Shown here: positions 27,279 to 37,387 of the stretch, one piece after another
How positions within the stretch are numbered: the stretch's first letter is position 1
How the letters are laid out: each line of letters begins with the position of its first letter
Assembly: GCF_019457635.1 (NCBI RefSeq)
Contig: NZ_CP080412.1
Coordinates: forward strand, 3,410,001-3,474,000
DNA: 64,000 nt
From: Shewanella mangrovisoli
GTDB taxonomy: Bacteria; Pseudomonadota; Gammaproteobacteria; Enterobacterales; Shewanellaceae
Direction of reading: 5' to 3'
Position numbers and translations under genes: made by a program
Notes under the pieces: model-generated
What the model was told of the DNA's origin: nothing
What the model saw: only the letters and a program-made list of their open reading frames with translations
Database searches by the model: none

Positions 27279-28787
27279 ATGGAGTTTAGCGTAAAGAGCG
27301 GTAGCCCCGAAAAACAACGCTCAGCCTGCATCGTTGTCGGTGTTTATGAACCCCGCCGTCTATCCGGCATCGCCGAGCAATTAGACAAGATTAGCGAAGG
27401 TTATATCAGTAATCTACTGCGTCGCGGCGATTTAGAAGGTAAGCCTGGCCAAATGTTATTACTGCACCACGTTCCTAACGTATTGAGTGAACGAGTGCTG
27501 TTAGTCGGTTGCGGCAAAGAACGAGAACTAGACGAACGCCAGTACAAGCAGATCATCACTAAAACCATCAACACCTTAAATGAAACAGGTTCAATGGAGG
27601 CCGTGTGCTTCTTGACCGAGTTACACGTGAAAGGTCGCGATACCTATTGGAAAGTTCGCCAAGCGGTCGAAACGACCAATAGCAGTTTATATAGCTTCGA
27701 TGCGCTGAAAACCCGTAAAGGTGAGACCCGTCGTCCGCTGCGCAAGTTAGTGTTTAATGTCCCAACTCGCCGCGAACTGACCTTAGGTGAGCGTGCGATT
27801 GAGCACGGCATGGCCGTATCTGCCGGTATGCATTTATGCCGCGATGTGGCTAACATGCCGCCAAATATCTGTAATCCAGCCTATTTAGCCTCTCAGGCTC
27901 GCCAATTGGCCGAAGTTCACGAAAACCTGCATGTCACGACTGTGGGCGAAGAGCAAATGGCGAAACTCGGCATGAACTCTTACCTTGCCGTTGGCCGCGC
28001 AAGTGCCAATGAATCCATCATGACAGTGATGGAATACAAGGGTGCCGTTGACAGCACTGAAAAGCCTATCATATTGATTGGTAAAGGCTTAACCTTTGAC
28101 TCAGGCGGTATTTCATTAAAGCCGGGCGAAGCCATGGATGAAATGAAATATGACATGGGCGGCGCAGCTGGTGTTATCGGCACCATGAAAGCCATCTGTG
28201 ATATGAAGCTGCCCATCAACGTCGTCGGTATTCTCGCGGGCTGCGAAAACATGCCATCGGGCAATGCTTACCGCCCAGGTGACATTTTAACCACAATGTC
28301 GGGTCAGACCGTTGAAGTCCTCAACACCGACGCCGAAGGCCGTCTAGTACTGTGTGACGTATTAACCTATGTTGAGCGTTTCGACCCAGAGCTGGTGATC
28401 GACACGGCAACACTGACAGGCGCCTGTGTGATTGCCTTAGGCAAACATGCCTCTGGCCTGTTCTCATCACACAACCCTCTGGCACACGAGCTACTCAATG
28501 CAGGTGAGCAAAGTGGTGACCGCGCATGGCGCATGCCACTGTGGGATGAGTACCAAGATATGCTCGATAGCCCATTTGCCGATATGACCAACTTAGGTGG
28601 TCGTCCAGCGGGCGCGATTACCGCGGCTTGTTTCCTGTCTCGTTTCGCCAAGAAGTACAACTGGGCTCACTTAGATGTGGCGGGTACTGCCTGGAACAGC
28701 GGCGCGAATAAAGGTTCAACTGGTCGCCCTGTGCCCATTCTGACTCAGTTCCTGATCAATCGTGCTGGCGTAGAATTAGGCGAATAA
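27279..28787 (+). CDS. pepA: Leucyl aminopeptidase PepA (M17)
   Basis: A 502-residue dinuclear-metal aminopeptidase that removes N-terminal residues from peptides in the cytoplasm. The M17 active-site motifs are intact: [15 protein letters not shown] (Lys and Asp ligands), [10 protein letters not shown] and [10 protein letters not shown]. In E. coli the homologue also binds DNA in Xer recombination and carAB control; that role here is unknown. ATG 27279 is preceded by TAGGAG at good spacing. It is divergent from lptF. Confidence 0.96.
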   Translation: MEFSVKSGSPEKQRSACIVVGVYEPRRLSGIAEQLDKISEGYISNLLRRGDLEGKPGQMLLLHHVPNVLSERVLLVGCGKERELDERQYKQIITKTINTLNETGSMEAVCFLTELHVKGRDTYWKVRQAVETTNSSLYSFDALKTRKGETRRPLRKLVFNVPTRRELTLGERAIEHGMAVSAGMHLCRDVANMPPNICNPAYLASQARQLAEVHENLHVTTVGEEQMAKLGMNSYLAVGRASANESIMTVMEYKGAVDSTEKPIILIGKGLTFDSGGISLKPGEAMDEMKYDMGGAAGVIGTMKAICDMKLPINVVGILAGCENMPSGNAYRPGDILTTMSGQTVEVLNTDAEGRLVLCDVLTYVERFDPELVIDTATLTGACVIALGKHASGLFSSHNPLAHELLNAGEQSGDRAWRMPLWDEYQDMLDSPFADMTNLGGRPAGAITAACFLSRFAKKYNWAHLDVAGTAWNSGANKGSTGRPVPILTQFLINRAGVELGE

Positions 28788-28802
28788 TCGCTAACAACAC
28801 TG

Positions 28803-28832
28803 AAAAGGCGAAGAATTTCTTCGCCTTTTTTA
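28803..28832 (+). terminator. Intrinsic terminator of pepA
   Basis: A 12-bp stem AAAAGGCGAAGA / TCTTCGCCTTTT is followed by T residues. Confidence 0.88.
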
Positions 28833-28961
28833 TTTGGCTCGAAGGCGAAATGACGATTGGCTCAGGCATAATTGCAGCCTAGCAACGCGAAGATGAAAGA
28901 AAATCGCGATTGAATAATTTTTGATTGACAGCCACGCCCTCGCCCTTTAGTTTTACTCCCT

Positions 28962-29015
28962 ATGAAAACAAATACCGCAGCTTTTTTTACTTTCTTTTTT
29001 ACACCCCCACTCTAG
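28962..29015 (+). CDS. pheL: Phe-rich leader peptide of the pheA attenuator
   Basis: A 17-codon open frame with product MKTNTAAFFTFFFTPPL has five phenylalanine codons among seven consecutive positions. Phe-tRNA starvation would stall ribosomes here. It ends where the antiterminator strand begins, as in classical pheA attenuators. The Shine-Dalgarno sequence is weak. Confidence 0.88.
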   Translation: MKTNTAAFFTFFFTPPL

Positions 29016-29078
29016 GAGGCGGATTTACTGTGTAAAAACGAAAGTAAAAATCCAAAGCCTCCCACTGGGAGGCTTTTT
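29015..29078 (+). promoter_or_regulatory. Transcription attenuator of pheA
   Basis: The terminator is a 10-bp stem AAAGCCTCCC / GGGAGGCTTT (29054-29063 and 29067-29076) with a T-run. The competing antiterminator pairs GGAGGC-GGATTT (29015-29026) with AAATCC-(AAA)-GCCTCC (29048-29062), so the two are mutually exclusive. High phenylalanine lets the ribosome reach the leader stop and cover the first strand, favouring termination. This structure is directly readable from the sequence. Confidence 0.9.
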
Positions 29079-29119
29079 CGTCTTAAACGCTCGATAATAC
29101 GGTGGCAAATGAGGTCAGA

Positions 29120-31120
29120 ATGCAAAAACCACAGCCTTTAAATCAAACGCGAGAACAAATTACTCACCTCGACAATGAGCTTCTCTCGTTACTCGCCGAA
29201 CGTCGACGCCTAAGCCTTGAAGTGGCCCGCAGTAAAGAAGTAGATGTGAGACCCATTCGCGACACCCAAAGGGAAAAAGAACTGCTGACAAGATTAGTCA
29301 CCGCTGGCCGAGAAAAAGGCTTAGATGCCCATTACGTGATTTCACTTTATCAAAGCATTATCGAAGACTCAGTCCTCAACCAGCAGGCTTATCTCCACGG
29401 CCGCGCGAATCCTGAAACGCAAAAACAACAATACTGTATCGCTTACCTTGGCGCCCGCGGTTCCTACTCTTACTTAGCCGCCTCACGCTATTGCCAACGT
29501 CGTCAGGTTGAGATGCTCGATTTAGGCTGCCAAAGTTTCGATGAGATTGTCCAAGCGGTTGAGTCAGGCCACGCCGACTATGGCTTTTTGCCAATTGAAA
29601 ACACTTCGTCCGGCTCAATCAACGAAGTATATGACGTGCTGCAACATACGAGTCTGTCCATCGTAGGCGAGACGACTATCGAAGTCAGCCATTGCCTGTT
29701 GGGTAAACCGGGCAGCAAACTGAGTGATATCAAAACCGTCTATGCCCATCCGCAGCCAATTAGTCAGTGCAGCCGTTATCTGAGCCAGCACAAAGACTTA
29801 AGACTGGAATATTGCTCAAGCAGCGCCGAAGCAATGGAGAAGGTCAACCAATCTATCGATAATAGCGCTGCAGCAATTGGTAGCACAGAAGGTGGCGCGC
29901 TGTACCAACTCGAGTCGATTGAGTCGGGTCTTGCAAACCAAAAGATTAACCAGAGCCGCTTTATCGTTGTGGCTAGAAAAGCCGTAGCCGTACCCGAGCA
30001 ACTGCCAGCCAAAACCACCCTGATTATGGCCACAGGCCAAAAGGCGGGTGCCTTGGTTGAAGCCCTATTGGTGCTCAAGGCGCATCAGCTCAATATGAGC
30101 AAACTCGAATCTCGCCCTATTCCTGGTACGCCGTGGGAAGAAATGTTCTATCTGGATATCGATGCCAATATCTCCAGCGAAGCCATGCAACAAGGGCTCA
30201 AGCAGCTCGAGAGGATAACGCGTTTTATCAAAGTATTAGGTTGTTACCCCTGTGAAACCGTCAAACCGACACAACTCAGTAATAGCCAATTACTTATCGA
30301 GCCGAGCACCTCAAAAGCGGAAGTGATAAGTACGGTGAGCCTTGATCCATCGCCCTATCGTTTCAGTAAGACGTACAAAGCGCAGGCGAGTGAAATTCAC
30401 TGCGGCCCCTTTACCATTGGCGCAGGCCATATTGGTGCCATTGCCAAGATTACGCTGAGCAAAAGCCTGCTGCTAGAGTCGTCACAGGCCGCCTTATCCG
30501 CCTTTGAGCGCAGAGTAAAACAGCTAAAAGAAGCGGGATTTCAAGCGGTAATTTTAGACGGATGCCACTCACTTGCCTCGGCCGAAGCTATCATCCCTAA
30601 GCTTCGCCAAACCCTTCATCAGTATGATTTGCTTTGTGTTATTGCCATTGAACAGGCGACGGATATGCCATTAGCAACAGGCCATGCTGACATGTTGTTC
30701 TTAACGGGCAAGCAAATGTTTAATCAGGCTTTGCTGACTCAGGCAGGCACCTTGCCGATCCCGCTATTCCTCGAACGTAACGATATGGCAAGTTATGAGG
30801 AGTTTATGGCGGCAACGGAGGCGATTTTAAGCCAAGGTAACCAACAGCTTATCCTATGTGACTCCGGCATTCGAACCTATAACAATGCCAACTTACCCAC
30901 CTTGGATTTAGCAAGCCTCATCCAAATTAAGGCCCACAGTCATCTCCCCATAGTGATTAACCCTTGTTATGCCATCAGCGAAGATGCGCTGCCACTGCAA
31001 ACTCAAGGAATTAAACAGCTAAAAGCCGATGGGCTAGTGCTGAATTGCCCCCTCGAAGAAGATAAAGCAAATGATTCATTAGCATTGATGACCGAAGTCG
31101 TCAGGGAGTTATATCGTTAA
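29120..31120 (+). CDS. pheA: Chorismate mutase-prephenate dehydratase fused to a degenerate DAHP-synthase-like domain
   Basis: A 666-residue P-protein, versus about 386 in E. coli. An AroQ-type chorismate mutase (about 6-89), prephenate dehydratase (about 104-284, with YLGARGSYSYLA and PIENTSSGSI) and an ACT domain with the ESRP motif (about 298-370) make the conventional phenylalanine enzyme. Residues about 419-649 form an extra domain resembling class I-beta DAHP synthase: AEAIIPKLRQ, FLERNDMASYEEFMAATEAI, LCDSGIRTYNNANLPTLDL and HLPIVINPCYA. Three of its metal ligands are replaced: Cys by Phe431 in CGPFTIG, His by Tyr617 in NPCYA, and Glu by Asn642. It is probably a pseudoenzyme with an allosteric or structural role. 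ATG 29120 is preferred for its GAGGT Shine-Dalgarno sequence over the GTG at 29102. Controlled by the upstream attenuator. Confidence 0.92.
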   Translation: MQKPQPLNQTREQITHLDNELLSLLAERRRLSLEVARSKEVDVRPIRDTQREKELLTRLVTAGREKGLDAHYVISLYQSIIEDSVLNQQAYLHGRANPETQKQQYCIAYLGARGSYSYLAASRYCQRRQVEMLDLGCQSFDEIVQAVESGHADYGFLPIENTSSGSINEVYDVLQHTSLSIVGETTIEVSHCLLGKPGSKLSDIKTVYAHPQPISQCSRYLSQHKDLRLEYCSSSAEAMEKVNQSIDNSAAAIGSTEGGALYQLESIESGLANQKINQSRFIVVARKAVAVPEQLPAKTTLIMATGQKAGALVEALLVLKAHQLNMSKLESRPIPGTPWEEMFYLDIDANISSEAMQQGLKQLERITRFIKVLGCYPCETVKPTQLSNSQLLIEPSTSKAEVISTVSLDPSPYRFSKTYKAQASEIHCGPFTIGAGHIGAIAKITLSKSLLLESSQAALSAFERRVKQLKEAGFQAVILDGCHSLASAEAIIPKLRQTLHQYDLLCVIAIEQATDMPLATGHADMLFLTGKQMFNQALLTQAGTLPIPLFLERNDMASYEEFMAATEAILSQGNQQLILCDSGIRTYNNANLPTLDLASLIQIKAHSHLPIVINPCYAISEDALPLQTQGIKQLKADGLVLNCPLEEDKANDSLALMTEVVRELYR

Positions 31121-31149
31121 TTTGAGCGTATAAGGATACTGAGGAACAT

Positions 31150-31180
31150 ACAGCCACGAATATCGTGGCTGTATTGTTTA
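31150..31180 (+). terminator. Probable intrinsic terminator of pheA
   Basis: ACAGCCACGA-ATA-TCGTGGCTGT is a perfect 10-bp hairpin followed by ATTGTTTA, a weak T-rich tail. Confidence 0.7.
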
Positions 31181-31262
31181 GAACTTAGGATTTATAGCTG
31201 CTGATTTAGAGCTGTGGATTTAGAGCTTAAGGTTTTCCCCCTCAAGGTAAAACCCAGCAGAT

Positions 31263-32567
31263 CTAAGTCCGCTCAGGCGCAATCTGGCTATTGGTATCTG
31301 TTGCCACCGCATTACTGCGGCGAATTAACCCCGTCATACTCGAGCCCTGCACTAGGATTGAAAACACCACCACGGCATAGGTCATCACGAGCAGTAGCTC
31401 ACGCAGCTCGACACCGCTTTGTGAATCGACAATAACGCCTTCTGGTAAACTCATCGCCATGGCCAAGGCCAGCCCCCCCCTGAGCCCGCCCCAAATGAGT
31501 ATCGACTCGGCATAGGGATTGTAAGACTTCACCAACCTAAATCCGATATAGGGCAAAAATACACTCACCGCCCGCGCCGTTAAAACCAGTGGAATAGCCA
31601 CTAACATAAACCACCATAATGGCGCCTTAAAGGTGACGAGCAGGAGTAATAATCCGAGCAGGAGAAACAACAACGCATTAAAGAAGGATTCAATCAGCGA
31701 CCAAAAAGTGTAGAGTTTCACGCGCTCATGGCGCACAAAATACTTAGGCACGCTGTAGTTACCGATAATCATCCCCGCACTGACCATCGCCAGCGGCCCC
31801 GATACCCCTAACACTTCGGCTATGACATAACCCGCCGTCGGGATCAGCAAAGTGACCAGCATCAACTGGGTTTCTTCCTCACAGTAACGAAAGAAATGGT
31901 GCAATAATACGCCGAGCACGGCGCCATAAACGACGCCACCGAGCGCCTCTTGGACAAACAATAGCGAGATTTGCGAAAAGGTCAGCGGCTCAGTTGAAAA
32001 AGCCAGATGGGAGATGGCCACAAAAATCACCAGTCCTATGCCATCGTTAAAGAGCGACTCCCCTTCTACCTGAATCGCAATATCTTCGGGCGCGCCCATC
32101 TTCTTCAGAATGGCTAACACGGCAATCGGATCTGTGGGGGAAATCAAGGCACCAAAGAGCAAACAATGGCTTAAGGCCAAGGGTAATCCCAGCATGGGAG
32201 CGATGTAATAAAGCAAACCACCGACGATAAAAGTCGAGAGTAAGGTACTGACAAAGGCAAGGATGAGAATTTCCCATTTCTGATGCCTTAAGATTTTTAA
32301 GCGGATCTGCAATGCCCCGGCAAATAAGAGAAATCCTAACATGCCATTGAGCAATAGCGCCTGAAAGTCGAGCTTCTCCAACCCCGCCACAAAGTAACCA
32401 TAAACATGGCCGCCAAGCGCTTTACCCCCCAGTAAAAGCAACAGGCTCATGCCCAACGCCAATGCGGTAATGGCGACGGTTTCTTGCAGCTTATGTAAAC
32501 GCGAGGATGCCACAGACGTGACTAAGGCTAACGCACAGAGAATACAGAGAATTTGATAACTAGTCAT
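31263..32567 (-). CDS. Na+/H+ antiporter, CPA1 (NhaP-like)
   Basis: A 434-residue polytopic transporter with about twelve membrane helices. The CPA1 core is present: SPTDPIAVLAIL (unwound helix 4 region) and EGESLFNDGIGLVIFV with the ND ion-binding pair. It exchanges sodium or potassium for protons across the inner membrane. A run of eight G residues (minus strand, near 31473-31480) encodes LRGGLALA and could be slippage-prone. A small membrane protein gene lies 45 bp upstream in the same direction. Confidence 0.9.
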   Translation of the reverse strand: MTSYQILCILCALALVTSVASSRLHKLQETVAITALALGMSLLLLLGGKALGGHVYGYFVAGLEKLDFQALLLNGMLGFLLFAGALQIRLKILRHQKWEILILAFVSTLLSTFIVGGLLYYIAPMLGLPLALSHCLLFGALISPTDPIAVLAILKKMGAPEDIAIQVEGESLFNDGIGLVIFVAISHLAFSTEPLTFSQISLLFVQEALGGVVYGAVLGVLLHHFFRYCEEETQLMLVTLLIPTAGYVIAEVLGVSGPLAMVSAGMIIGNYSVPKYFVRHERVKLYTFWSLIESFFNALLFLLLGLLLLLVTFKAPLWWFMLVAIPLVLTARAVSVFLPYIGFRLVKSYNPYAESILIWGGLRGGLALAMAMSLPEGVIVDSQSGVELRELLLVMTYAVVVFSILVQGSSMTGLIRRSNAVATDTNSQIAPERT

Positions 32568-32612
32568 AAGAGTCTCTAATCACCCTAAGATGAAGAGACT
32601 CTAGCACAAGTT

Positions 32613-32948
32613 TTAGACTTCTAAACCATCCAACAGACTTAACCAGCCTTTAATAATCCGATGGCAAAACCAAATAATACCAAAGAGATAAATCGAAAGA
32701 CTGAGCCAAGTGATGGGCAGACAATAGCCCAATACTAACAGACCAAGAAATATCACATTGGAGTGACGTTGCCAGCGTAGATGTGATGCCAGCAAGGCAT
32801 TACCTTGCGTATGTCGTTGAGACAAGTTGATAAATAGACTCAACAACACCGGCAGCAGTAACAGCGGGAAGCCTGACATTAAGGCGTAAAGCAAATGGCC
32901 TAAGCTGCGATCTTCAATTTTTGCGGCATATGTGGTTGTCGTTGTCAT
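32613..32948 (-). CDS. Small membrane protein, DUF4870-like
   Basis: A 111-residue protein with about three hydrophobic segments. LLASHLRWQRHS and a C-terminal HRIIKGWLSLLDG resemble small Pseudomonas and Neisseria membrane proteins of the DUF4870 type. Function is unknown. It is 45 bp upstream of the NhaP-like gene and may be cotranscribed with it. Confidence 0.72.
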   Translation of the reverse strand: MTTTTTYAAKIEDRSLGHLLYALMSGFPLLLLPVLLSLFINLSQRHTQGNALLASHLRWQRHSNVIFLGLLVLGYCLPITWLSLSIYLFGIIWFCHRIIKGWLSLLDGLEV

Positions 32949-33111
32949 TGAGAGACTCCAGCCAGACGATGGGACTGGGCGTTACTCCGCCCTCGTCTTT
33001 AACCTTACGTTCTCGCAGACATAATCGCAACTAAGGCGCAAAAATATTTCCTCGCAAGATCTTTTAAACCACCGATTTTTTGAATCAACCTATGCCCTTC
33101 AAAGACTAATG

Positions 33112-34254
33112 TCAGGTCAAAGATAGCGTCACATCCGACTTGAGTTTAGTCGAGCAAGCTAACACATATCCGGCTTCGATTTCGTTAGGTGTTAAGGTCA
33201 TGCTACTTGTGGACTCAGTCTCCCCTTCGAGCACTTGGCATTTGCACGCGCCGCATACGCCCGAACGACAGGCCGCAATAATAGGTAAGCCTTCGGCTTC
33301 AATCCCCTCGAGTAAAGTTTGCTCGGCCGTTAAAGCCCGCTTTTTATCACCAATGGATAACATAAAGCTGTTACTGCCACTAACAGGAGCTTCAGCCTGC
33401 ATTTCGGCCTGTTTTACGCGGGATTGCGCCTCTTTCACCGCTGTGGCAAAACTCTCGTGATACAGCTGAGTCATATCGAAGTTAAGCTCAGCTAGAATCG
33501 TTTTGACCGCCTGCATATAAGGCTCTGGCCCGCACAAAAACACGGTTCGCTCGGCAAAATCGGGGACTAAATCTCGTAGATTATCGGCACTTAAACGGCC
33601 GACATCATGCAATACCGCCTCGGGATGCCAAGCCGTATCAGCGGTGACATCCTCCACAATATAACGCAGCTTAAAATCTCGATGGCGCGTAGCCATGGTC
33701 TCTAATGAGGTTTTAAAAATAATATCGGCCTGGGTACGAGCGCTGTGCACAAAGGCAATGTCAGCATTCATTTGGCTGTCGGTTAAATAACGCGACATCG
33801 AATACATGGGCGTGATCCCACAGCCTGCACTCAAAAATAGGTATTTTTTGGCTGGAATATCAAACAGATTAAACTGCCCTGTTGGCGGCAGGACTCGTAC
33901 CGTTTGCCCCGGCTGTAAATGGTCAATCAAGTAATTCGACACCAGTCCGCCATCGACTCGCTTAATGGTTAACATTAAGGAATAGGGTCTCGAAGGGGTT
34001 GAGGACAAGGTGTAACTGCGGCAAGCCTGCTCACCGTTGATCTCGAGCACTAAGGTCATAAATTGCCCCGGCTTATAATCAAACTTCATCGGCTCACCCG
34101 CTTGAAAGCGAAAACTCACCACATCGGCAGTTTCGTTCCAGCGCTCCACACACACTAGCTGGCTAAAGCCCACAACACTTGCAGGCGCAGAAGATAAAAC
34201 GGGACTTGGCATGATATTTTGCATAGTACTGATATTCATCGTCTTTGTATCCAT
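33112..34254 (-). CDS. hcr: Hybrid-cluster protein reductase Hcr
   Basis: A 380-residue NADH-dependent flavo-iron-sulfur reductase that passes electrons to Hcp. An FAD-binding domain (about 30-130, with CRSYTLSSTP), an NAD-binding domain (about 133-250, with LFLSAGCGITPMYSM and VFLCGPEPYM) and a C-terminal plant-type [2Fe-2S] ferredoxin domain with Cys329, Cys334, Cys337 and Cys367 are visible. It lies 50 bp downstream of hcp, the usual hcp-hcr operon. The exact start is uncertain because several in-frame ATGs lie close together. Confidence 0.93.
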   Translation of the reverse strand: MDTKTMNISTMQNIMPSPVLSSAPASVVGFSQLVCVERWNETADVVSFRFQAGEPMKFDYKPGQFMTLVLEINGEQACRSYTLSSTPSRPYSLMLTIKRVDGGLVSNYLIDHLQPGQTVRVLPPTGQFNLFDIPAKKYLFLSAGCGITPMYSMSRYLTDSQMNADIAFVHSARTQADIIFKTSLETMATRHRDFKLRYIVEDVTADTAWHPEAVLHDVGRLSADNLRDLVPDFAERTVFLCGPEPYMQAVKTILAELNFDMTQLYHESFATAVKEAQSRVKQAEMQAEAPVSGSNSFMLSIGDKKRALTAEQTLLEGIEAEGLPIIAACRSGVCGACKCQVLEGETESTSSMTLTPNEIEAGYVLACSTKLKSDVTLSLT

Positions 34255-34304
34255 AACACTGCAGCTTTAGCGCAAAGCCGCAGTGACTCCATGCATTAAT
34301 CGGC

Positions 34305-35969
34305 CTAGGCCACGTTCAGCATGGTCTTCAGATCGGCTTCAACTGTGGTGGTGTTACGCAGGCCAAATTTTTCTTCCAAAATTTTGGCGAGATTGGCCGT
34401 TAAAAACGCCGGCGGCGTTGGGCCGGTACGGATGTTTTTCACCCCGAGAGATAACAGCGTCAGCAGCACGACAATGGCTTTTTGCTCAAACCATGAAAGC
34501 ACGAGATTCAATGGTAATTCATTGATATCGCATTCAAAGATTTGTGATAGCGCGATAGCCAACTGGATAGCCGAATAGGCATCGTTACATTGGCCAATAT
34601 CGAGCAAACGCGGAATACCGTTAATATCGCCAAATTCCAGCTTGTTGAATTTGTACTTACCACAACCTAAGGTCAGGATAACGGAATCCTTTGGCGCCGA
34701 TTTCGCTAAATCGGTGAAATAACTCCGCTCCGACTTATCACCATCACAACCACCGACTAAGAAGAAGTGTTTGATAGAACCATTTTTCACGTTTTCCACC
34801 ACAGTCGGTGCTGCGGCCATTAAAGCATTACGGGCAAAACCGATGGTGATATTGTGAGGGATTACATCGTATTGGAAGCCATCGAGCGCGAGCGCCTTGT
34901 CGATCACAACTGAAAAATCATCCCCAATTACATGGGTCACACCAGGCCAACCCACAATACTGCGGGTAAAGATACGGTCGCTGTATTGGCCCACATTCGG
35001 GTCGATAATACAGTTTGAGGTCATCACTACGGCGCCGGGGAAATTAGCGAATTCTTTTTGCTGGTTTTGCCAGGCACTGCCGTAGTTACCTACTAAGTGG
35101 GCATATTTTTTAAAGGCAGGATACGCAAGCGCGGGGAGCATTTCACCATGGGTATAAACATTAATGCCTTTGCCCGCCGTTTGCTCGAGGATAAGCTCTA
35201 AATCCTTCATATCATGGCCAGATACCAGAATCGCTTTGCCTTTAACGGCTTTAGTGTTGACGACAGTCGGTTCTGGATGACCAAAGGCTTCGGTCTCGCC
35301 CGCATCGAGCATCGCCATGATGCGGTAGTTCAGTTGACCAATATCCATGGCCGTGGTGAACAGTTTGTCAGCATCGACACTCGGCTCACCGAGAAACGCC
35401 ATAATCTCATGGAAGCGACCAGCAATCTCAGCATCGGTTTTACCTAAAACACGGGCGTGCTCCATGTAAGCCGCCGCCCCTTTAAGGCCATATAAGCACA
35501 GTAGTCTCAGCCCAAGGATATCTTCGTGGACTTCATTTTTATCTTTATTGAGTAAGGCGACTGGTGCTTGAGACAACATTTCAGGCTTGCTGGTGCCCAA
35601 CACAAATTGCGCCACCGGGGGGAGCGATTCAGCCTGTTTACCCGCAGCTTCACACGCCGCTTCATAGGCATTTTTTAAACTTTCACGGTACTCAGCCGCC
35701 TGCTTGGCATAGGCGATGATGCGTTCATCATCGAAGTTGACGTTGGTTAAGGTCGAGAAAAAAGCTTTAGGAACAAAGGTATCCACCTCAGGGTTAATGA
35801 CGCCCAGTTCACGCGCCTTAGTCGCATACACTGAAACACCTTGCAGCATATAGATTAACAAGTCTTGCAGATCCGAGGTCGCGGCCAATTTGCCGCACAT
35901 GCCTTGGGCATAGCTACAACCATTGCCAGCTGGGGTACGAATAGTTTGCTCACACTGAATACAAAACAT
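34305..35969 (-). CDS. hcp: Hybrid-cluster protein (hydroxylamine/NO reductase) Hcp
   Basis: A 554-residue cytosolic protein with the N-terminal cluster motif MFCIQCEQT...CSYAQGMCG (Cys at 3, 6, 18 and 25) for the proximal iron-sulfur cluster. The hybrid cluster is supported by His/Glu/Cys residues such as [27 protein letters not shown] and [10 protein letters not shown]. Hcp reduces nitric oxide or hydroxylamine under anaerobic nitrosative stress. It precedes hcr. An NsrR-like dyad lies 24-43 bp upstream of its start. Confidence 0.95.
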   Translation of the reverse strand: MFCIQCEQTIRTPAGNGCSYAQGMCGKLAATSDLQDLLIYMLQGVSVYATKARELGVINPEVDTFVPKAFFSTLTNVNFDDERIIAYAKQAAEYRESLKNAYEAACEAAGKQAESLPPVAQFVLGTSKPEMLSQAPVALLNKDKNEVHEDILGLRLLCLYGLKGAAAYMEHARVLGKTDAEIAGRFHEIMAFLGEPSVDADKLFTTAMDIGQLNYRIMAMLDAGETEAFGHPEPTVVNTKAVKGKAILVSGHDMKDLELILEQTAGKGINVYTHGEMLPALAYPAFKKYAHLVGNYGSAWQNQQKEFANFPGAVVMTSNCIIDPNVGQYSDRIFTRSIVGWPGVTHVIGDDFSVVIDKALALDGFQYDVIPHNITIGFARNALMAAAPTVVENVKNGSIKHFFLVGGCDGDKSERSYFTDLAKSAPKDSVILTLGCGKYKFNKLEFGDINGIPRLLDIGQCNDAYSAIQLAIALSQIFECDINELPLNLVLSWFEQKAIVVLLTLLSLGVKNIRTGPTPPAFLTANLAKILEEKFGLRNTTTVEADLKTMLNVA

Positions 35970-35989
35970 GGATAGACTCCTAATTTAAA

Positions 35990-36012
35990 TTCATGCTTTA
36001 TTTTTGCATGTT
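35990..36012. promoter_or_regulatory. Candidate NsrR box upstream of hcp
   Basis: Half-sites ATGC and GCAT (35993-35996 and 36006-36009) are separated by nine AT-only bases, the spacing in the gamma-proteobacterial NsrR consensus. hcp is a standard member of the NsrR regulon. The match is partial. Confidence 0.5.
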
Positions 36013-36135
36013 TAAAATAAGTCTACCGAAACCGTAAATAAGCGATAGCCTTTTCTTGGCTCGAATGCGAAATCTTAGAGAGAGATCACCTTCAGCAATT
36101 GCTAATTAACACAATAACGCCCGCCTGAAAAACCT

Positions 36136-36166
36136 AAAAAAAATGCCCATCAAAGATGGGCATTTT
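36136..36166 (-). terminator. Intrinsic terminator of aroF-tyrA
   Basis: On the minus strand AAAATGCCCATC-TTT-GATGGGCATTTT is followed by more T, just after the tyrA stop codon. Confidence 0.9.
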
Positions 36167-36185
36167 ATGGCTAACTTATTCATTA

Positions 36186-37325
36186 TCAGTTTGTTTTCAT
36201 ATCACTGACCGATTGCAGCATCATGCGACTTTCACGCTGAAACTGCGGTGCAAAATCACCAAACCATTTTGCCACCGTTTGGAACTGGCTGATAAACGCG
36301 TCTCTATCGCCCCGTTTCAGTAGCTCTAATGCCTCTCGATAGTTATCCAAATAATCGCCAATCGCATGCTGGCTATCCTGCTGGGCAAAAATAATATCGG
36401 CATAGAGTTCTGGGCTTTGGGCAAACAAACGCCCGACCATAGCGAGCTCTAAGCGATAGATAGGTGAGCTAAATTGCAGCAGGGTTTCGATATCCGCTTC
36501 TTCTTTGCAAAGATTCAAGCCATACACAAAGGTTGAGAAGTGGCGCATCGCCTGTACCAGCTGCATCGCATTGTCGTGACGTTCAGGTTCAGCTTCGACA
36601 ATCCGTGCGCCCCAAATCTCAATTTGTTCTAGCAGCCATTGGTATTTATCGGCTTCGCGGCCATGGCACACCACCACCACCTGTTTAGCCAAACTGCCGA
36701 CATCCGGGCCAAACATAGGATGAAACCCGACAACGGGCCCTTTGTGAGCGGCCAACATGGCATTCATAGGTTCAGTCTTGATCGAGGTTAAGTCGGCTAA
36801 GATACATTCCTGCGGTAATTGGGTCAGTTTCTCACGGATAATGTCGCAGGTGATGGCGATAGGCACAGTCACCAATACTAATCCGGCGTCAGCAAATAAG
36901 GTTTCCGCTTGCTGCCAGTCGTCTTTATCCAGCACTTTGACCTGGTAACCCGAGAGCGACAGCATTTGTTGAAACAATCCACCAAGCTGACCCTTACCAC
37001 CGACAATCACGACCGAGCCGAGATCGTTTTTCACTTGCTTAAAGCCGACATCCTTCTCGTTGAGATAGGATTCACGCATCAAGCGGCGCAAGATATCTTC
37101 AATCAGTTGCGGCGCAATGCCCATGGTTTTGGCTTCTTCGCGGCGTTTTGCCAACATTGCCGCTTCACGTTGCGGCGCATAAATCGGCAGGCCTGCGGCG
37201 TGTTTAACTGTGCCCACCTGCGCGACTAAATCTAAGCGTTTACGCAGTAAATGCAGCAATTGCTGGTCGACACCATCGATGAGTCCGCGAAGGTGTTCTA
37301 ATTCAGTTGTGGTTTTTTCGTTCAT
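36186..37325 (-). CDS. tyrA: Chorismate mutase / prephenate dehydrogenase TyrA
   Basis: A 379-residue bifunctional T-protein of tyrosine synthesis. An AroQ chorismate mutase (about 5-92) is followed by an NAD-dependent prephenate dehydrogenase with the dinucleotide motif [11 protein letters not shown] (about 106-116), the prephenate-binding region [14 protein letters not shown] and the helical dimer domain. Size and domain order match E. coli TyrA. It is 62 bp downstream of aroF in the same direction, the classical tyrosine operon. Confidence 0.96.
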   Translation of the reverse strand: MNEKTTTELEHLRGLIDGVDQQLLHLLRKRLDLVAQVGTVKHAAGLPIYAPQREAAMLAKRREEAKTMGIAPQLIEDILRRLMRESYLNEKDVGFKQVKNDLGSVVIVGGKGQLGGLFQQMLSLSGYQVKVLDKDDWQQAETLFADAGLVLVTVPIAITCDIIREKLTQLPQECILADLTSIKTEPMNAMLAAHKGPVVGFHPMFGPDVGSLAKQVVVVCHGREADKYQWLLEQIEIWGARIVEAEPERHDNAMQLVQAMRHFSTFVYGLNLCKEEADIETLLQFSSPIYRLELAMVGRLFAQSPELYADIIFAQQDSQHAIGDYLDNYREALELLKRGDRDAFISQFQTVAKWFGDFAPQFQRESRMMLQSVSDMKTN

Positions 37326-37387
37326 CTTATCAGTCCACTACACACCTAAAGTCAGGTGTTTAAACATTCGGCTCTTAAGATTGACTC

